From positions 1 through 64,000 of the forward strand of contig NZ_BAAAFZ010000026.1 in assembly GCF_039523795.1 (NCBI RefSeq): DNA of 64,000 nt, read 5' to 3'. Of the stretch, positions 53,593 through 63,314 are shown in pieces. The position numbers were made by a program, and so were the translations under genes. A model generated the notes under the pieces. It was given only the letters and a program-made list of their open reading frames with translations. It had not been told where the DNA came from and made no database searches. How positions within the stretch are numbered: the stretch's first letter is position 1; each line of letters begins with the position of its first letter. Origin of the DNA: Craurococcus roseus (lineage in GTDB: Bacteria > Pseudomonadota > Alphaproteobacteria > Acetobacterales > Acetobacteraceae).

Positions 53593-54545
53593 TGGAGGGC
53601 ACGGCGACGACGGCGGCCGCGATCCCGGCGGCCGCGGCCGCCGCNGCGGCCGCGGCCGCCGCCGCGGAGCGCGACGAGCGCCTCGCGGTGGAGGCCGCGC
53701 GCCGGCGGCGGCGGGGCGGCGCGCTCACCCACGCCATCCTGCTGCTCGGCGTGTTCGCGGTGGTGTTCCCGATCTGGATCGCCCTGGTCGGCTCCACCCA
53801 CGACGCCTCCACCATCGGCCGGGGCGACGTGCCCTTGCTGCCGGGGACGGAGGCGGTGGAGAACTACGCGGCGGCGCTGACCGGCAGCGGCGGCGGGCGC
53901 TTCGGTTCCAGCCCGGCGGCGCTGATGCTGTGGAACAGCGCGCTGATGGCGGTGCTGATCGCCTGCGGCAAGATCGCCATCTCGCTGCTTTCGGCCTACG
54001 CCATCGCCTTCTTCTCCTTCCCCGGCCGGATGCTGGCCTTCTGGACCATCTTCCTGACGCTGATGCTGCCGGTGGAGGTGCGGATCATCCCGACCTACCA
54101 GGTCATCGTGGACCTGAACCTGTTCAACACCATGGCCGGGCTTACCGTGCCCTTGATGGCGAGCGCGACCGCCACCCTCCTGTTCCGCCAATTCTTCCTG
54201 ACGGTGCCGGACGAGGTGGTGGAGGCGGCCAAGATCGACGGCGCCGGGCCGCTGCGGTTCTTCCGCGACATCCTCCTGCCGCTGTCCACCACCAACATCG
54301 CGGCGCTGTTCGTGATCCTCTTCATCTACGGCTGGAACCAGTACCTCTGGCCGCTGCTGGTGGTGAGCGAGCCGTCCCTGGCGACGGTGGTGGTCGGACT
54401 CACGCGGATGATCGGCACCGGCGACGCGCAGAACGAGTGGAACGTCATCATGGCGACCGCCGTGCTGGCGCTGCTGCCGCCGGTGGCCGTGGTGGTCCTG
54501 ATGCAGCGCTGGTTCGTGCGCGGCCTGACCGAGACGGAGAAGTAG
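53592..54545 (+). CDS. ugpE: glycerol-3-phosphate-type ABC transporter permease
   Basis: A 317-residue permease with six membrane segments and EAA loop VVEAAKIDGAGPLRFFRDILLP; the C-terminus VVVLMQRWFVRGLTETEK is typical of UgpE. The cytoplasmic N-terminus carries a poly-alanine run (about residues 7-27) coded by pure GCN codons and containing the ambiguous base at 53644; UgpE proteins normally lack it, so this is either slippage-prone expansion or a sequencing problem. ATG at 53592. Confidence 0.92.
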   Translation: MEGTATTAAAIPAAAAAXAAAAAAAERDERLAVEAARRRRRGGALTHAILLLGVFAVVFPIWIALVGSTHDASTIGRGDVPLLPGTEAVENYAAALTGSGGGRFGSSPAALMLWNSALMAVLIACGKIAISLLSAYAIAFFSFPGRMLAFWTIFLTLMLPVEVRIIPTYQVIVDLNLFNTMAGLTVPLMASATATLLFRQFFLTVPDEVVEAAKIDGAGPLRFFRDILLPLSTTNIAALFVILFIYGWNQYLWPLLVVSEPSLATVVVGLTRMIGTGDAQNEWNVIMATAVLALLPPVAVVVLMQRWFVRGLTETEK

Positions 54546-54554
54546 AACCGCCCC

Positions 54555-55646
<1,092 letters not shown>

Positions 55647-55726
55647 TTCGCGCAACAATCCGGTCCCGGACGCGTTCGATCGCCACCGCGGGCGCCGCCG
55701 CCCGCCCAGCCGCCGGGAGACTCCAC

Positions 55727-56713
55727 ATGCGCCGCCGCAGCCTCTTCGCCCTCACCGCCGCCGCCGCCACGACCGGCGGCGCCTTGGCCCGTCCCGCCGT
55801 GGCCCAGGGCGCTTGGCCGAGCGAGCCGGTGCGGCTCGTCGTGCCCTTCGCCGCCGGCGGGCCGACGGACATTCCGGCGCGCCTGTTCGCCGAGGAGCTG
55901 TCCAAGGCGCTGCCGCAGCGCGTCATCGTGGAGAACCGCACCGGCGCGGGCGTGGTGGTCGGCACCGAGGTCGTGGCCAAGGCGCCGAAGGACGGCCACA
56001 CGCTGCTCTACAGCACCATCGCGCATTCGGTGCTGCGGCCGCTCTTCCCGCGCCTGCCCTTCGACCCGGTCGACGACTTCCAGCCGGTGGCGCTGCTCGG
56101 GGTGATCCCGATGCTGCTGCTGGTGAACAAGGACCTGCCGGCCAAGGACCTGCCGGGGCTGGTGAAGCTGTTCCGCGACAACCCGGGCAAGTACGACTAC
56201 GGCAGCAGCGGCAACGGCGGCGCCGTCCACCTCGCCACCGAGCTGTTCCTGAAGCGCGCCGGCGACCTCAAGGTCGGGCACGTGCCCTACCGCGGCTCGT
56301 CCGCCGGGATGCCGGACCTGCTCAGCGGGCGGCTCGCCATGTTCATCGACGTGGCGGCGGGCGGGCTTTCCTACCACCAGCGCGGCGACGCCCGCGCGCT
56401 CGGCGTGTCGGACACCAAGCGGCTGCCCCAGGCGCCCGATGTGCCGACCTTCGCCGAGAGCGGCGTGAAGGACGCCGAATCCTACACCTGGCACATGGTC
56501 TTGGCGCCGTCAGGCACGCCGGCGCCGGCCGTGCAGGCGATCAACGCCGCCTTCAACCGCGTGGCCGCCATGGAGCACGTCCGGAACCGCCTCACCGACC
56601 TCACCATGACGGTGCGCAGCGACACTACGCCGCAGACTGCGACCAAGTGGATGCAGGACGAGATGGCGAAGTGGGACGAGGTGATCCGCGGGGCGGGGAT
56701 CAAGATCGGCTAG
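55727..56713 (+). CDS. tripartite tricarboxylate transporter (Bug) receptor
   Basis: A 328-residue periplasmic Bug-family receptor, solute-binding component of TctC-type systems. Signal peptide MRRRSLFALTAAAA...RPAVAQG has a twin-arginine-like start. Typical are WPSEPVRLVVPFAAGGPTDIPARL, VIVENRTGAGVVVGTEVVAKAPKDGHTLL and YGSSGNGGAVHLATELF. Bug receptors bind carboxylates or amides and are massively expanded in Acetobacteraceae. No tctAB genes adjoin. It begins 80 bases after ugpC and could be cotranscribed, but a separate unit is as likely. Confidence 0.92.
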   Translation: MRRRSLFALTAAAATTGGALARPAVAQGAWPSEPVRLVVPFAAGGPTDIPARLFAEELSKALPQRVIVENRTGAGVVVGTEVVAKAPKDGHTLLYSTIAHSVLRPLFPRLPFDPVDDFQPVALLGVIPMLLLVNKDLPAKDLPGLVKLFRDNPGKYDYGSSGNGGAVHLATELFLKRAGDLKVGHVPYRGSSAGMPDLLSGRLAMFIDVAAGGLSYHQRGDARALGVSDTKRLPQAPDVPTFAESGVKDAESYTWHMVLAPSGTPAPAVQAINAAFNRVAAMEHVRNRLTDLTMTVRSDTTPQTATKWMQDEMAKWDEVIRGAGIKIG

Positions 56714-56875
56714 GGCCGGTTCTGCCCGGCGAGCCGGATCACCGCCTTCGCGGGCCGGGGCGGCGTGCGCGTGGGCAGGGCGAGCCGGGGACGGGGCGCC
56801 GCCGGCCAGCCGACCCGCGGCGCGTCGTGGCTGAAAGCGATGGCCCGGCCAGCCGGGGAGCGGCCGGCCGCGAGG

Positions 56876-57691
56876 CTATTCCCGCCCGGACACCGCCGGC
56901 GCGGCCGCGTGCCTGCCGTCCGCCGCCGCCGCCCCTTTCCCGGCCGCTTCGGCGCGCAGCCTCGCGCGGCGCCGCCGCTGGAACATGTTGAGGCCCTCCA
57001 CCATCGCCGAGAAGGCCATCGCGCTGTAGATGTAGCCCTTCGGGATCTTCGCGCCGAAGCCCTCCGCGATCAGCGTGGTGCCGATCAGCAGCAGGAAGCC
57101 CAGCGCCAGCATCACCAGCGTCGGGTTGTTGGCGATGAAGTTGGCCAGCGGCGTCGCCGCCACGAGCATCACGGTCACGGTGATGACGACGGCGACCACC
57201 ATGATCGGGATGTGCTCGGTCATGCCGACGGCGGTGATGATGCTGTCGATGGAGAAGACGAGGTCCAGCAGCAGGATCTGGCCGATGGCGGGCGCGAAGC
57301 CGAGGGTCACTGGCGCCTGGGGCTCGAACACGTCGGGGCCCGGCTCGGGGTCCATGCTGTGGTGGATCTCCTTGGTGGCCTTCCACACCAGGAACAGGCC
57401 GCCCGCGATCAAGATCAGGTCGCGCCAGGAGAAGGCTTGGCCGAAGACGCTGAAGACCGGGTCGGTCAGGCGCACGATGATGGCGATGGTGCTCAGCAGC
57501 GCCAGGCGCAGGATCAGCGCCGCGCCGATGCCGATGCGGCGCGCGCGGACCCGCTGGTGCTCGGGCAGCTTGTTGGTCAGGATCGAGATGAAGATGAGGT
57601 TGTCGATCCCGAGCACCACCTCCATCGCGGTCAGCGTGACGAGGGCGGCCCAGGCGGCGGGGTCCGTGGCCAGCGCGAGAAGGTAGTCCAT
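56876..57691 (-). CDS. TerC family membrane protein
   Basis: A 271-residue integral membrane protein of the TerC family with seven or so hydrophobic helices. The conserved acidic pairs are in TAMEVVLGIDNLIFISIL (E24, D30) and LLDLVFSIDSIITAVGM. TerC relatives (also YkoY, Alx) act in manganese or metal efflux and redox-protein metallation; the tellurium name is historical. ATG 57691; AAGGAGACG lies upstream. The cytoplasmic tail is basic then Ala-rich. No metal riboswitch was recognised upstream. Confidence 0.9.
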   Translation of the reverse strand: MDYLLALATDPAAWAALVTLTAMEVVLGIDNLIFISILTNKLPEHQRVRARRIGIGAALILRLALLSTIAIIVRLTDPVFSVFGQAFSWRDLILIAGGLFLVWKATKEIHHSMDPEPGPDVFEPQAPVTLGFAPAIGQILLLDLVFSIDSIITAVGMTEHIPIMVVAVVITVTVMLVAATPLANFIANNPTLVMLALGFLLLIGTTLIAEGFGAKIPKGYIYSAMAFSAMVEGLNMFQRRRRARLRAEAAGKGAAAADGRHAAAPAVSGRE

Positions 57692-58065
57692 TCGCCTCGG
57701 CGTCTCCTTCGGGCGGGCGGGCGGGCGGGACGCCGGCCGGCTCGGCGCGGGTGTGGCGGGGCGCCTCCGCCTCCGGGACGGCGGCGTTCCCGATGGGCGT
57801 TTGCCCGCGCCGCGCACCGCGCGCAAGCCTTCCCGGAACGTTCGCGCCGCTGGCGTCGGGTGCCGCCGCGTTGCCCACCGGCCGGTTTCGGCATACCCCT
57901 GGGGCGGAACAAGAACGGTGGGCCGAGGGGTGGACGAGCTGCACGGGCGCGGGATGCCGCGCCGGGTGGACGACCCGGCCACCGGCCGCGCGGCCGTTTC
58001 CTCCCCGCCGCGAGCCGGCGGTCGGGCGGGCGCGGACGGTGCCGGTTCCCACGGGGCCGCTTGAG
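57692..58065. other. divergent intergenic region, nothing recognised
   Basis: About 370 bases of GC-rich DNA between the TerC gene and the oxidoreductase operon. It should contain two promoters. I looked for the GGGGAGTAG-type signature of a manganese riboswitch before TerC and did not find it. Confidence 0.35.
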
Positions 58066-59058
58066 GTGCGCGCCGTGTTCTACGACCGGCAGGGGGCGGC
58101 GGCGGAGGTGCTCCGGTTCGGCGAGGCGCCGCGCCCGGAGCCGGGGCCGGGCGAGGCGCGCGTCCGGCTGGTCGCTTCCGGCGTAAACCCGGCGGATTGT
58201 AAGCGGCGCGCCGGGCAGGGCTACGGGATGGAATTCCCGCGCGTCATCCCGAACAGCGACGGCGCCGGGTTGGTGGACGCGCTCGGGCCGGGCGCGGAGG
58301 GGACGCCGCCGCCGGGCAGCCGGGTGTGGCTCTACAACGCGCAGCGCGGGCGCCCCTTCGGCACGGCGGCGGAGTTCACCTGCGTCCCGGCGGATTGCTT
58401 GGCGCCGCTGCCGGAGGGCGTGCCGTTCGAGGCGGGCGCCTGCCTCGGCATCCCGGCGATGACGGCGCACCGCTGCCTGTTCGCGGACGGGCCGCTTTCC
58501 GGGCTTTCCGTGCTGGTGACGGGCGGCGGCGGCGCCGTGGGGAACTACGCCGTGCAACTCGCGCGCTGGGGCGGCGCGGCGCTGGTGCTCGCCACCGCCC
58601 GCGCGGGCTGGCAGGCGGAGGACGCGCAGGCCGCGGGCGCGCACGCCGTCATCGACCGCGGGGAAGACGTGGCCGCGCGGGTGATGGAGGCGAGCGGCGG
58701 CCGCGGCGTGGACCGGGTGGTGGAGGTGGACTTCGGCGGCAACGCAGCGGTCTGGTCGGCCGTGCTGGCGAACAACGGCGTGGTGGCGGCATACGCTTCG
58801 GGCGGCGACCCGGCGCCCGCCATCCCGTTCCCGTCGCTGATGCGCCGGAACGTCACCGTCCGCACGGTTATGCTGAACAACGCGCCCCTCGCGGCGCGGC
58901 GGCAGGCCCAGGCGGACATCGTGGCGTGGCTGCGCGAGGGCCCGCCCCGGCTGCACCGGATCGCGGGGACCTTCCCCTTGGCCCAAACGGCGACGGCGCA
59001 CGCGGCGGTGGAGGCGGGCGGCAAGCGCGGCACGGTGGTCGTGCTGCCAACGGGGTGA
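58066..59058 (+). CDS. zinc-type alcohol dehydrogenase / quinone oxidoreductase
   Basis: A 330-residue medium-chain reductase of the NADPH:quinone oxidoreductase branch. N-terminal GroES-like domain with VASGVNPADCKRRAG and VIPNSDGAGLVDALG; Rossmann domain starting VTGGGGAVGNYAVQLA. The Cys ligands of the structural zinc are absent, which supports a quinone reductase-like enzyme. GTG 58066 (VRAVFYDRQG) matches the family; a GTG ten codons earlier is possible. First of three genes with small gaps (16 and 11 bases) leading to acyl-CoA degradation. Confidence 0.88.
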   Translation: MRAVFYDRQGAAAEVLRFGEAPRPEPGPGEARVRLVASGVNPADCKRRAGQGYGMEFPRVIPNSDGAGLVDALGPGAEGTPPPGSRVWLYNAQRGRPFGTAAEFTCVPADCLAPLPEGVPFEAGACLGIPAMTAHRCLFADGPLSGLSVLVTGGGGAVGNYAVQLARWGGAALVLATARAGWQAEDAQAAGAHAVIDRGEDVAARVMEASGGRGVDRVVEVDFGGNAAVWSAVLANNGVVAAYASGGDPAPAIPFPSLMRRNVTVRTVMLNNAPLAARRQAQADIVAWLREGPPRLHRIAGTFPLAQTATAHAAVEAGGKRGTVVVLPTG

Positions 59059-59074
59059 CGGCGAGGTGGGGGCG

Positions 59075-59881
59075 ATGGCCGGGGATTGCGTGCTGGTGGA
59101 GGTCGGGGAGGACGGCGTGGCGCTGGTCACGCTGAACCGGCCGGAGTCGCGCAACGCCCTCGACCCGGAGGTGCAGGAGGCGCTGGTGGCGGCGGTGCTG
59201 CGGCTGGACGCCGATCCGGGCGTGCGCGTGGCGATCCTCACCGGCGGGGGCAGCGCCTTCTCGGCGGGCGGGAACGTGCGGCGGATGGGCGCGGCGAGTT
59301 CCGGCCCGGCGGAGCGGACGCCGGCGGAGGCGCGGCTCTACTACAAGCGCAACATCCAGCGGATACCCGTGGCCTTCGAGCGGATCGAGCTGCCGGTGAT
59401 CGCGGCGGTGAACGGGCCGGCGATGGGCGCAGGCTGCGACCTGGCCTGCATGTGCGATCTGCGGATCGCCGCCGAGGGCGCGCGCTTCGCGGAGAGCTTC
59501 GTCAAGCTCGGCATCATCCCCGGCGACGGCGGCGCTTGGCTGCTGCCGCGCGTGGTGGGCTTCGCCAAGGCGGCGGAGATGGCGCTGACCGGCGACGCCC
59601 TTTCGGCGGCGGAGGCGTTGGCCTGCGGCTTGGTGTCGCGCGTGGTGCCGGACGCGGAGCTGCTGCCGGCGGCGCGGGAGCTAGCGGGGCGGATCGCGGC
59701 CAACCCGCCGCACGCCGTGCGGATGGCGCGGCGGTTGCTGCGCGAGGCGTGGAACAATCGGCTGGACGCGGTGCTGGAAATGTCGGCCGCCATGCAGGCG
59801 GTGGCGCACACCACGGCGGACCACAAGGAGGCGATGGCGGCGCTGCGCGAGAAGCGCAAGCCGCGGTTCACCGGCGCTTAG
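59075..59881 (+). CDS. enoyl-CoA hydratase/isomerase family protein
   Basis: A 268-residue crotonase-fold enzyme. Oxyanion hole residues are in FSAGGNVRRM and NGPAMGAGCDLACMCDLRIAAEGARFAESFVKLGIIP in outline; the catalytic acid position reads PGDGGAWLL. It hydrates or isomerises an enoyl-CoA. ATG 59075 (MAGDCVLVEV) has GAGGTGGGGG upstream; a GTG at 59066 is in frame. Sits between the quinone reductase and an acyl-CoA dehydrogenase in one operon. Confidence 0.92.
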   Translation: MAGDCVLVEVGEDGVALVTLNRPESRNALDPEVQEALVAAVLRLDADPGVRVAILTGGGSAFSAGGNVRRMGAASSGPAERTPAEARLYYKRNIQRIPVAFERIELPVIAAVNGPAMGAGCDLACMCDLRIAAEGARFAESFVKLGIIPGDGGAWLLPRVVGFAKAAEMALTGDALSAAEALACGLVSRVVPDAELLPAARELAGRIAANPPHAVRMARRLLREAWNNRLDAVLEMSAAMQAVAHTTADHKEAMAALREKRKPRFTGA

Positions 59882-59892
59882 GGGGTAGGGGC

Positions 59893-61059
59893 ATGGCCTG
59901 GGAGGAGCTGAGCGAGGAGCACCGGATGCTCCGCGACCTCGTGGCGCGGTTCGTGGAGCGCGAGCTGATGCCGCTGGAGCCCGCCGTGCTGGCGCGCGAG
60001 GCCGGCGGCGGGAAGATCGCGCTGACGCCGGAGGAGGAAGGGCCGCTACAGGCCAAGGCGAAGGAGCTGGGCCTTTGGGGCCTCGACGTGCCGGAGGAGT
60101 TCGGCGGGGCGGACCTGCCGGTGCTGCCGCTGATGGCGGTGGAGGAGGAGCTGGGGCGCACGCTGACGCCTTTCATCTTCCCGCCGGATAGCCCGAACCT
60201 GCACATGATGCTGGCGGTGGCGAGCCCGGCGCAGCGGGAGCGCTACCTCAGGCCCTACGCGGAGGGCGAGTCGCGGTCCGCCATGGCGATCTCGGAGCCC
60301 GGCGCGGGCGGCGACCCGGCCGGGATGATCACCCGCGCGGCGCCGGACGGCGACGGCGGCTGGCGGATCAACGGGCGCAAGATCTGGGTCAGCGGCGTGC
60401 CGGCGGCGGACTTCCTGATTGTCATGGCGCGCACAGGCGAGGGCAAGCGCGCGGAGGGCGTGACGGCCTTCATCGTGGAGCGCGGGACGCTGGGATTCAC
60501 CATCGAGCGCGAGATCGCCATGATCGGCGGGCGGCGCACCTACGAGCTGGTGTTCGAGGACTGCCGCGTTCCCGGCGAACAGGTGCTCGGCGAGGTGGGC
60601 AAGGGCTACGCGCCCATGCAGCTCCGCCTCAACGTGCGCCGGTTGCAGATGGGGGCGCGCTGCGTCGGCATTGCGCGGCGGGCGCTGGAGATGCTGTGCT
60701 CCTACGCCAAGCAGCGCGTGACCTTTGGAGTCCCGTTGGCCGACCGGCAGGCCGTACAGTGGTGGATCGCGGACGCGGCCACGCGCATCCACGCCTGCCG
60801 GCTGATGGTGGCTTCGGCCGCCGCCACGCTCGACGCGGGCCGGGACGTGCGGCACGAGGCGGGGATGCTGAAGGTCTTCGCCACCGAGATGGCGCAGGAG
60901 GTGGTGGACAACGCCATGCAGTGTCACGGCGCCATGGGCATGACCAAGGAGCTGCCGCTCCAGCTGATGGGGCAGCAGGTGCGGGTGATGCGGGTCTACG
61001 AGGGGCCGAGCGAGGTGCACCGGATGGCGATCGCCCGGCGGGTGCTGAAGGAGCTCTGA
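59893..61059 (+). CDS. acyl-CoA dehydrogenase family protein
   Basis: A 388-residue FAD enzyme oxidising an acyl-CoA. N-terminal helical domain, then SRSAMAISEPGAGGDPAGM (FAD/substrate loop) and GWRINGRKIWVSG; the C-terminal catalytic region is NAMQCHGAMGMTKE and RVYEGPSEVHRMAIARRVL. The general base is probably E370 in YEGPSE. ATG 59893, 11 bases after the hydratase stop. Together the three-gene operon looks like a branched- or aromatic-acid beta-oxidation set; the acyl group is unknown. Confidence 0.93.
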   Translation: MAWEELSEEHRMLRDLVARFVERELMPLEPAVLAREAGGGKIALTPEEEGPLQAKAKELGLWGLDVPEEFGGADLPVLPLMAVEEELGRTLTPFIFPPDSPNLHMMLAVASPAQRERYLRPYAEGESRSAMAISEPGAGGDPAGMITRAAPDGDGGWRINGRKIWVSGVPAADFLIVMARTGEGKRAEGVTAFIVERGTLGFTIEREIAMIGGRRTYELVFEDCRVPGEQVLGEVGKGYAPMQLRLNVRRLQMGARCVGIARRALEMLCSYAKQRVTFGVPLADRQAVQWWIADAATRIHACRLMVASAAATLDAGRDVRHEAGMLKVFATEMAQEVVDNAMQCHGAMGMTKELPLQLMGQQVRVMRVYEGPSEVHRMAIARRVLKEL

Positions 61060-61227
61060 TCGTTTGCCCTGCGTTCCGTGCATACCAGAACGGCGTTGGG
61101 ATCGCCCCAGGCTTGTCCCTTTTCGGTTGAGATTCCGGCTTGGCGGAACCATGTTCACGCCATCGGAAAGACGGGTCCGGTACGGGCGCATGGGGCGCCG
61201 GTCCACGCGGCCCGTCGGGAGAATGCG

Positions 61228-61374
61228 ATGCTTACCGCCGTTGGCCTGCTCTTCGCGGGTGCCGGTACGGCGCTGGTGATCTCGGGCTTGGTGGTCCGCC
61301 GCGCGATGGCGCGCAGCGGCTTCGCCGCCGGGGTCGGCGCCATGCCGGCCGGGGCCGCCCAAGAGGGCAACTGA
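61228..61374 (+). CDS. small single-helix membrane protein
   Basis: A 48-residue protein with one hydrophobic helix at about residues 3-23 (LTAVGLLFAGAGTALVISGLV), a basic RRAMARS stop-transfer segment and a Gly/Ala tail. GGGAGA lies seven bases before the ATG at 61228, and a textbook terminator follows its stop within ten bases, which argues for a real gene despite its size. The open frame continues 50 codons upstream, unlike any family. Function unknown. Confidence 0.6.
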   Translation: MLTAVGLLFAGAGTALVISGLVVRRAMARSGFAAGVGAMPAGAAQEGN

Positions 61375-61383
61375 ACGAGGCGA

Positions 61384-61410
61384 GGGCGGGGTTTTCCCCG
61401 CCCTTCTTCG
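61384..61410 (+). terminator. intrinsic terminator
   Basis: Perfect 8-bp stem GGGCGGGG / CCCCGCCC with a TTTT loop, followed by TTCTTC, nine bases after the stop of the 48-residue gene. The clearest intrinsic terminator in the window. Confidence 0.8.
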
Positions 61411-61541
61411 TTCAAGGGGGCACGCCTTGTCGGCGTGGCGTTTCTTGCGCCGGCCATTGCCCTTGCACGACGAACCGCGCCGGTTCGCCCGGCGTTCGCC
61501 CGCCTGAGGCACGGCGTTCCGGCGTCGGAGGAGGTGGGTTC

Positions 61542-61922
61542 ATGCGGTTCATCCCGACGCGCACGCACGGCGTGCTGGACTACGTCGTGGGCGCGCTCTT
61601 GATCGTCGTGCCCTACGTCCTGGGCTTCGCGGACGGCACGGCGGCGCAATGGGTACCGCAGTTCCTGGGCTTGGTGGCGATTGGCGGCGCGATGCTGACG
61701 GACTACGAACTCGGCGTCATGCGGGCGATCCCGATGCCGGTCCACCTGGGCATAGACATCGCATCGGGCGTGCTGCTGGCGCTGTCGCCCTGGCTGTTCG
61801 GCTTCTCCGACCGGGTGTTCTGGCCGCACCTGCTCGTCGGCGTCATGGAGATCGGCGCCGGGTTGACGACCCGCACCGTGCCCGGGGACAGGGTGGCCGC
61901 GCCGGGCGGACGGGCGCTCTGA
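61542..61922 (+). CDS. SPW-repeat membrane protein
   Basis: A 126-residue integral membrane protein with four hydrophobic segments. Two units with the conserved Pro-Trp (SPWLFGFSD; DYVVGALLIVVPYVLGFAD as the first half) identify the SPW/DUF family (PF03779-like). ATG 61542 has GGAGGAGGTGGG upstream. The function of the family is not known. Its stop is 18 bases before the NADH dehydrogenase start, so the two may form a unit. Confidence 0.82.
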   Translation: MRFIPTRTHGVLDYVVGALLIVVPYVLGFADGTAAQWVPQFLGLVAIGGAMLTDYELGVMRAIPMPVHLGIDIASGVLLALSPWLFGFSDRVFWPHLLVGVMEIGAGLTTRTVPGDRVAAPGGRAL

Positions 61923-61939
61923 CAGGCCGGGCGAAGCCC

Positions 61940-63301
61940 TTGCGCGTGGTGATCCTGGGTGGCGGCTTCGGCGGCCTGGAGGCCGCGCGGGCGCTCGCCC
62001 GGGCGCCGGTCGAGGTCACGCTGATCGACCGGCAGAACCACCACCTGTTCCAACCGCTGCTCTACCAAGTGGCGACCGCCGCCCTTTCGCCGGGCGACAT
62101 CGCCTGGCCGGTGCGCACCGTCTTCCGCCGGCAGCGCAACGTGACGGTGGTGATGGCCGAGGCGACGGGGATCGACACCGCCGCGCGCGTGGTGCGCGCG
62201 GGCGACACCCTGTCCTTCCCCTACGACGCCCTGCTGCTCGCCACCGGCGCCACCCACTCCTATTTCGGCCGCGACGAGTGGGCGCCGGTCGCGCCGGGCC
62301 TGAAGACCATCGAGGACGCGACCGACATCCGCCGCCGCCTCTTGCTCGCCTTCGAGCGCGCCGAGGTCACAAACGACGAGGCGGAGCGGCGGCGCCTGCT
62401 CACCTTCGTCGTGGTGGGCGGCGGGCCAACGGGCGTGGAACTCGCGGGCGCCATGGTGGAGCTGGCGCGCCACGCCATGCCGCGCGAGTTCCGCCGCATC
62501 GACCCCGCCATGGCGCGGATCGTGCTGGTCGAGGCCGGGCCGCGGGTGCTGCCGACCTTTCCGGAGGACCTGTCCGCCGTCGCGCTCCGCTCGCTGGAGC
62601 GCATGGGCGTGCAGGTGCGGACCGGGACGCGGGTGACGCATTGCGGCCCCGACGGGGTGGAGTGCGGCGACGAACGGATCGGGGCCAGCACCATCGTCTG
62701 GGCGGCGGGCGTGGTGGCTTCGCCGGCCGGCGCCTGGATCGATGCCGAACGCGACCGGCAAGGGCGCATCACGGTGGGGGCGGACCTTTCCGTGCCGGGC
62801 CGTCCCGGCGTGTTCGCGGTGGGCGACCTCGTGGCGGCGACGGACGGGCATGGCCGCCCGGTGCCGGGCAACGCGCCGGCGGCGAAGCAGATGGGCCGCT
62901 ACGTGGGCCGGCTGCTGGCGGCGCGCGCGAAGGGCAGGCCGGCGCCGCCGCCCTTCGCGTACCGCCACCACGGCGACCTCGCCACCATCGGGCGCCGATC
63001 GGCGGTGGTGGAGTTGGGCAGCATCCGCCTCACGGGCCTGATCGGTTGGTGGTTTTGGGGCATCGCCCACATCTACTACCTGGTCGGGTTCCGCAGCCGC
63101 GTCGTCGTGTCCTTCGAGTGGCTGTGGAGCTACCTGACCTTCCAGCGCGGCGCGCGCCTGATCACCGGGCGGGAGCCGCGCGGCGGCAACGCCGTGCCGG
63201 TGCCCGGGCAGGTTCGGGTGCCGGACCAAGGCCGGGCACTCGGCGAAGGGGCGCAGCACAAGCACCAACAGCCCGCCCCGGCCGCCCTGCGCGCGGGCTG
63301 A
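61940..63301 (+). CDS. type II NADH dehydrogenase-like FAD oxidoreductase
   Basis: A 453-residue pyridine nucleotide-disulfide-type flavoprotein of the NDH-2 family: oxidises NADH with quinone without pumping protons. FAD-binding VVILGGGFGGLEAARAL at the N-terminus, NHHLFQPLLYQVATAALSPGDIAWPVR, NAD-binding FVVVGGGPTGVELAGAMVELA and GVFAVGDLVAATDG; the C-terminal helix WWFWGIAHIYYLVGFRSR is the membrane anchor. The TTG at 61940 is used; CTG 61919 (overlapping the previous stop) or GTG 61946 are possible. Standard length. Confidence 0.93.
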   Translation: MRVVILGGGFGGLEAARALARAPVEVTLIDRQNHHLFQPLLYQVATAALSPGDIAWPVRTVFRRQRNVTVVMAEATGIDTAARVVRAGDTLSFPYDALLLATGATHSYFGRDEWAPVAPGLKTIEDATDIRRRLLLAFERAEVTNDEAERRRLLTFVVVGGGPTGVELAGAMVELARHAMPREFRRIDPAMARIVLVEAGPRVLPTFPEDLSAVALRSLERMGVQVRTGTRVTHCGPDGVECGDERIGASTIVWAAGVVASPAGAWIDAERDRQGRITVGADLSVPGRPGVFAVGDLVAATDGHGRPVPGNAPAAKQMGRYVGRLLAARAKGRPAPPPFAYRHHGDLATIGRRSAVVELGSIRLTGLIGWWFWGIAHIYYLVGFRSRVVVSFEWLWSYLTFQRGARLITGREPRGGNAVPVPGQVRVPDQGRALGEGAQHKHQQPAPAALRAG

Positions 63302-63314
63302 GCGGCGCCTGCGG

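Noticed and set aside
57692..58065. Manganese (yybP-ykoY) riboswitch before TerC
   Set aside because: The conserved sequence elements could not be found.
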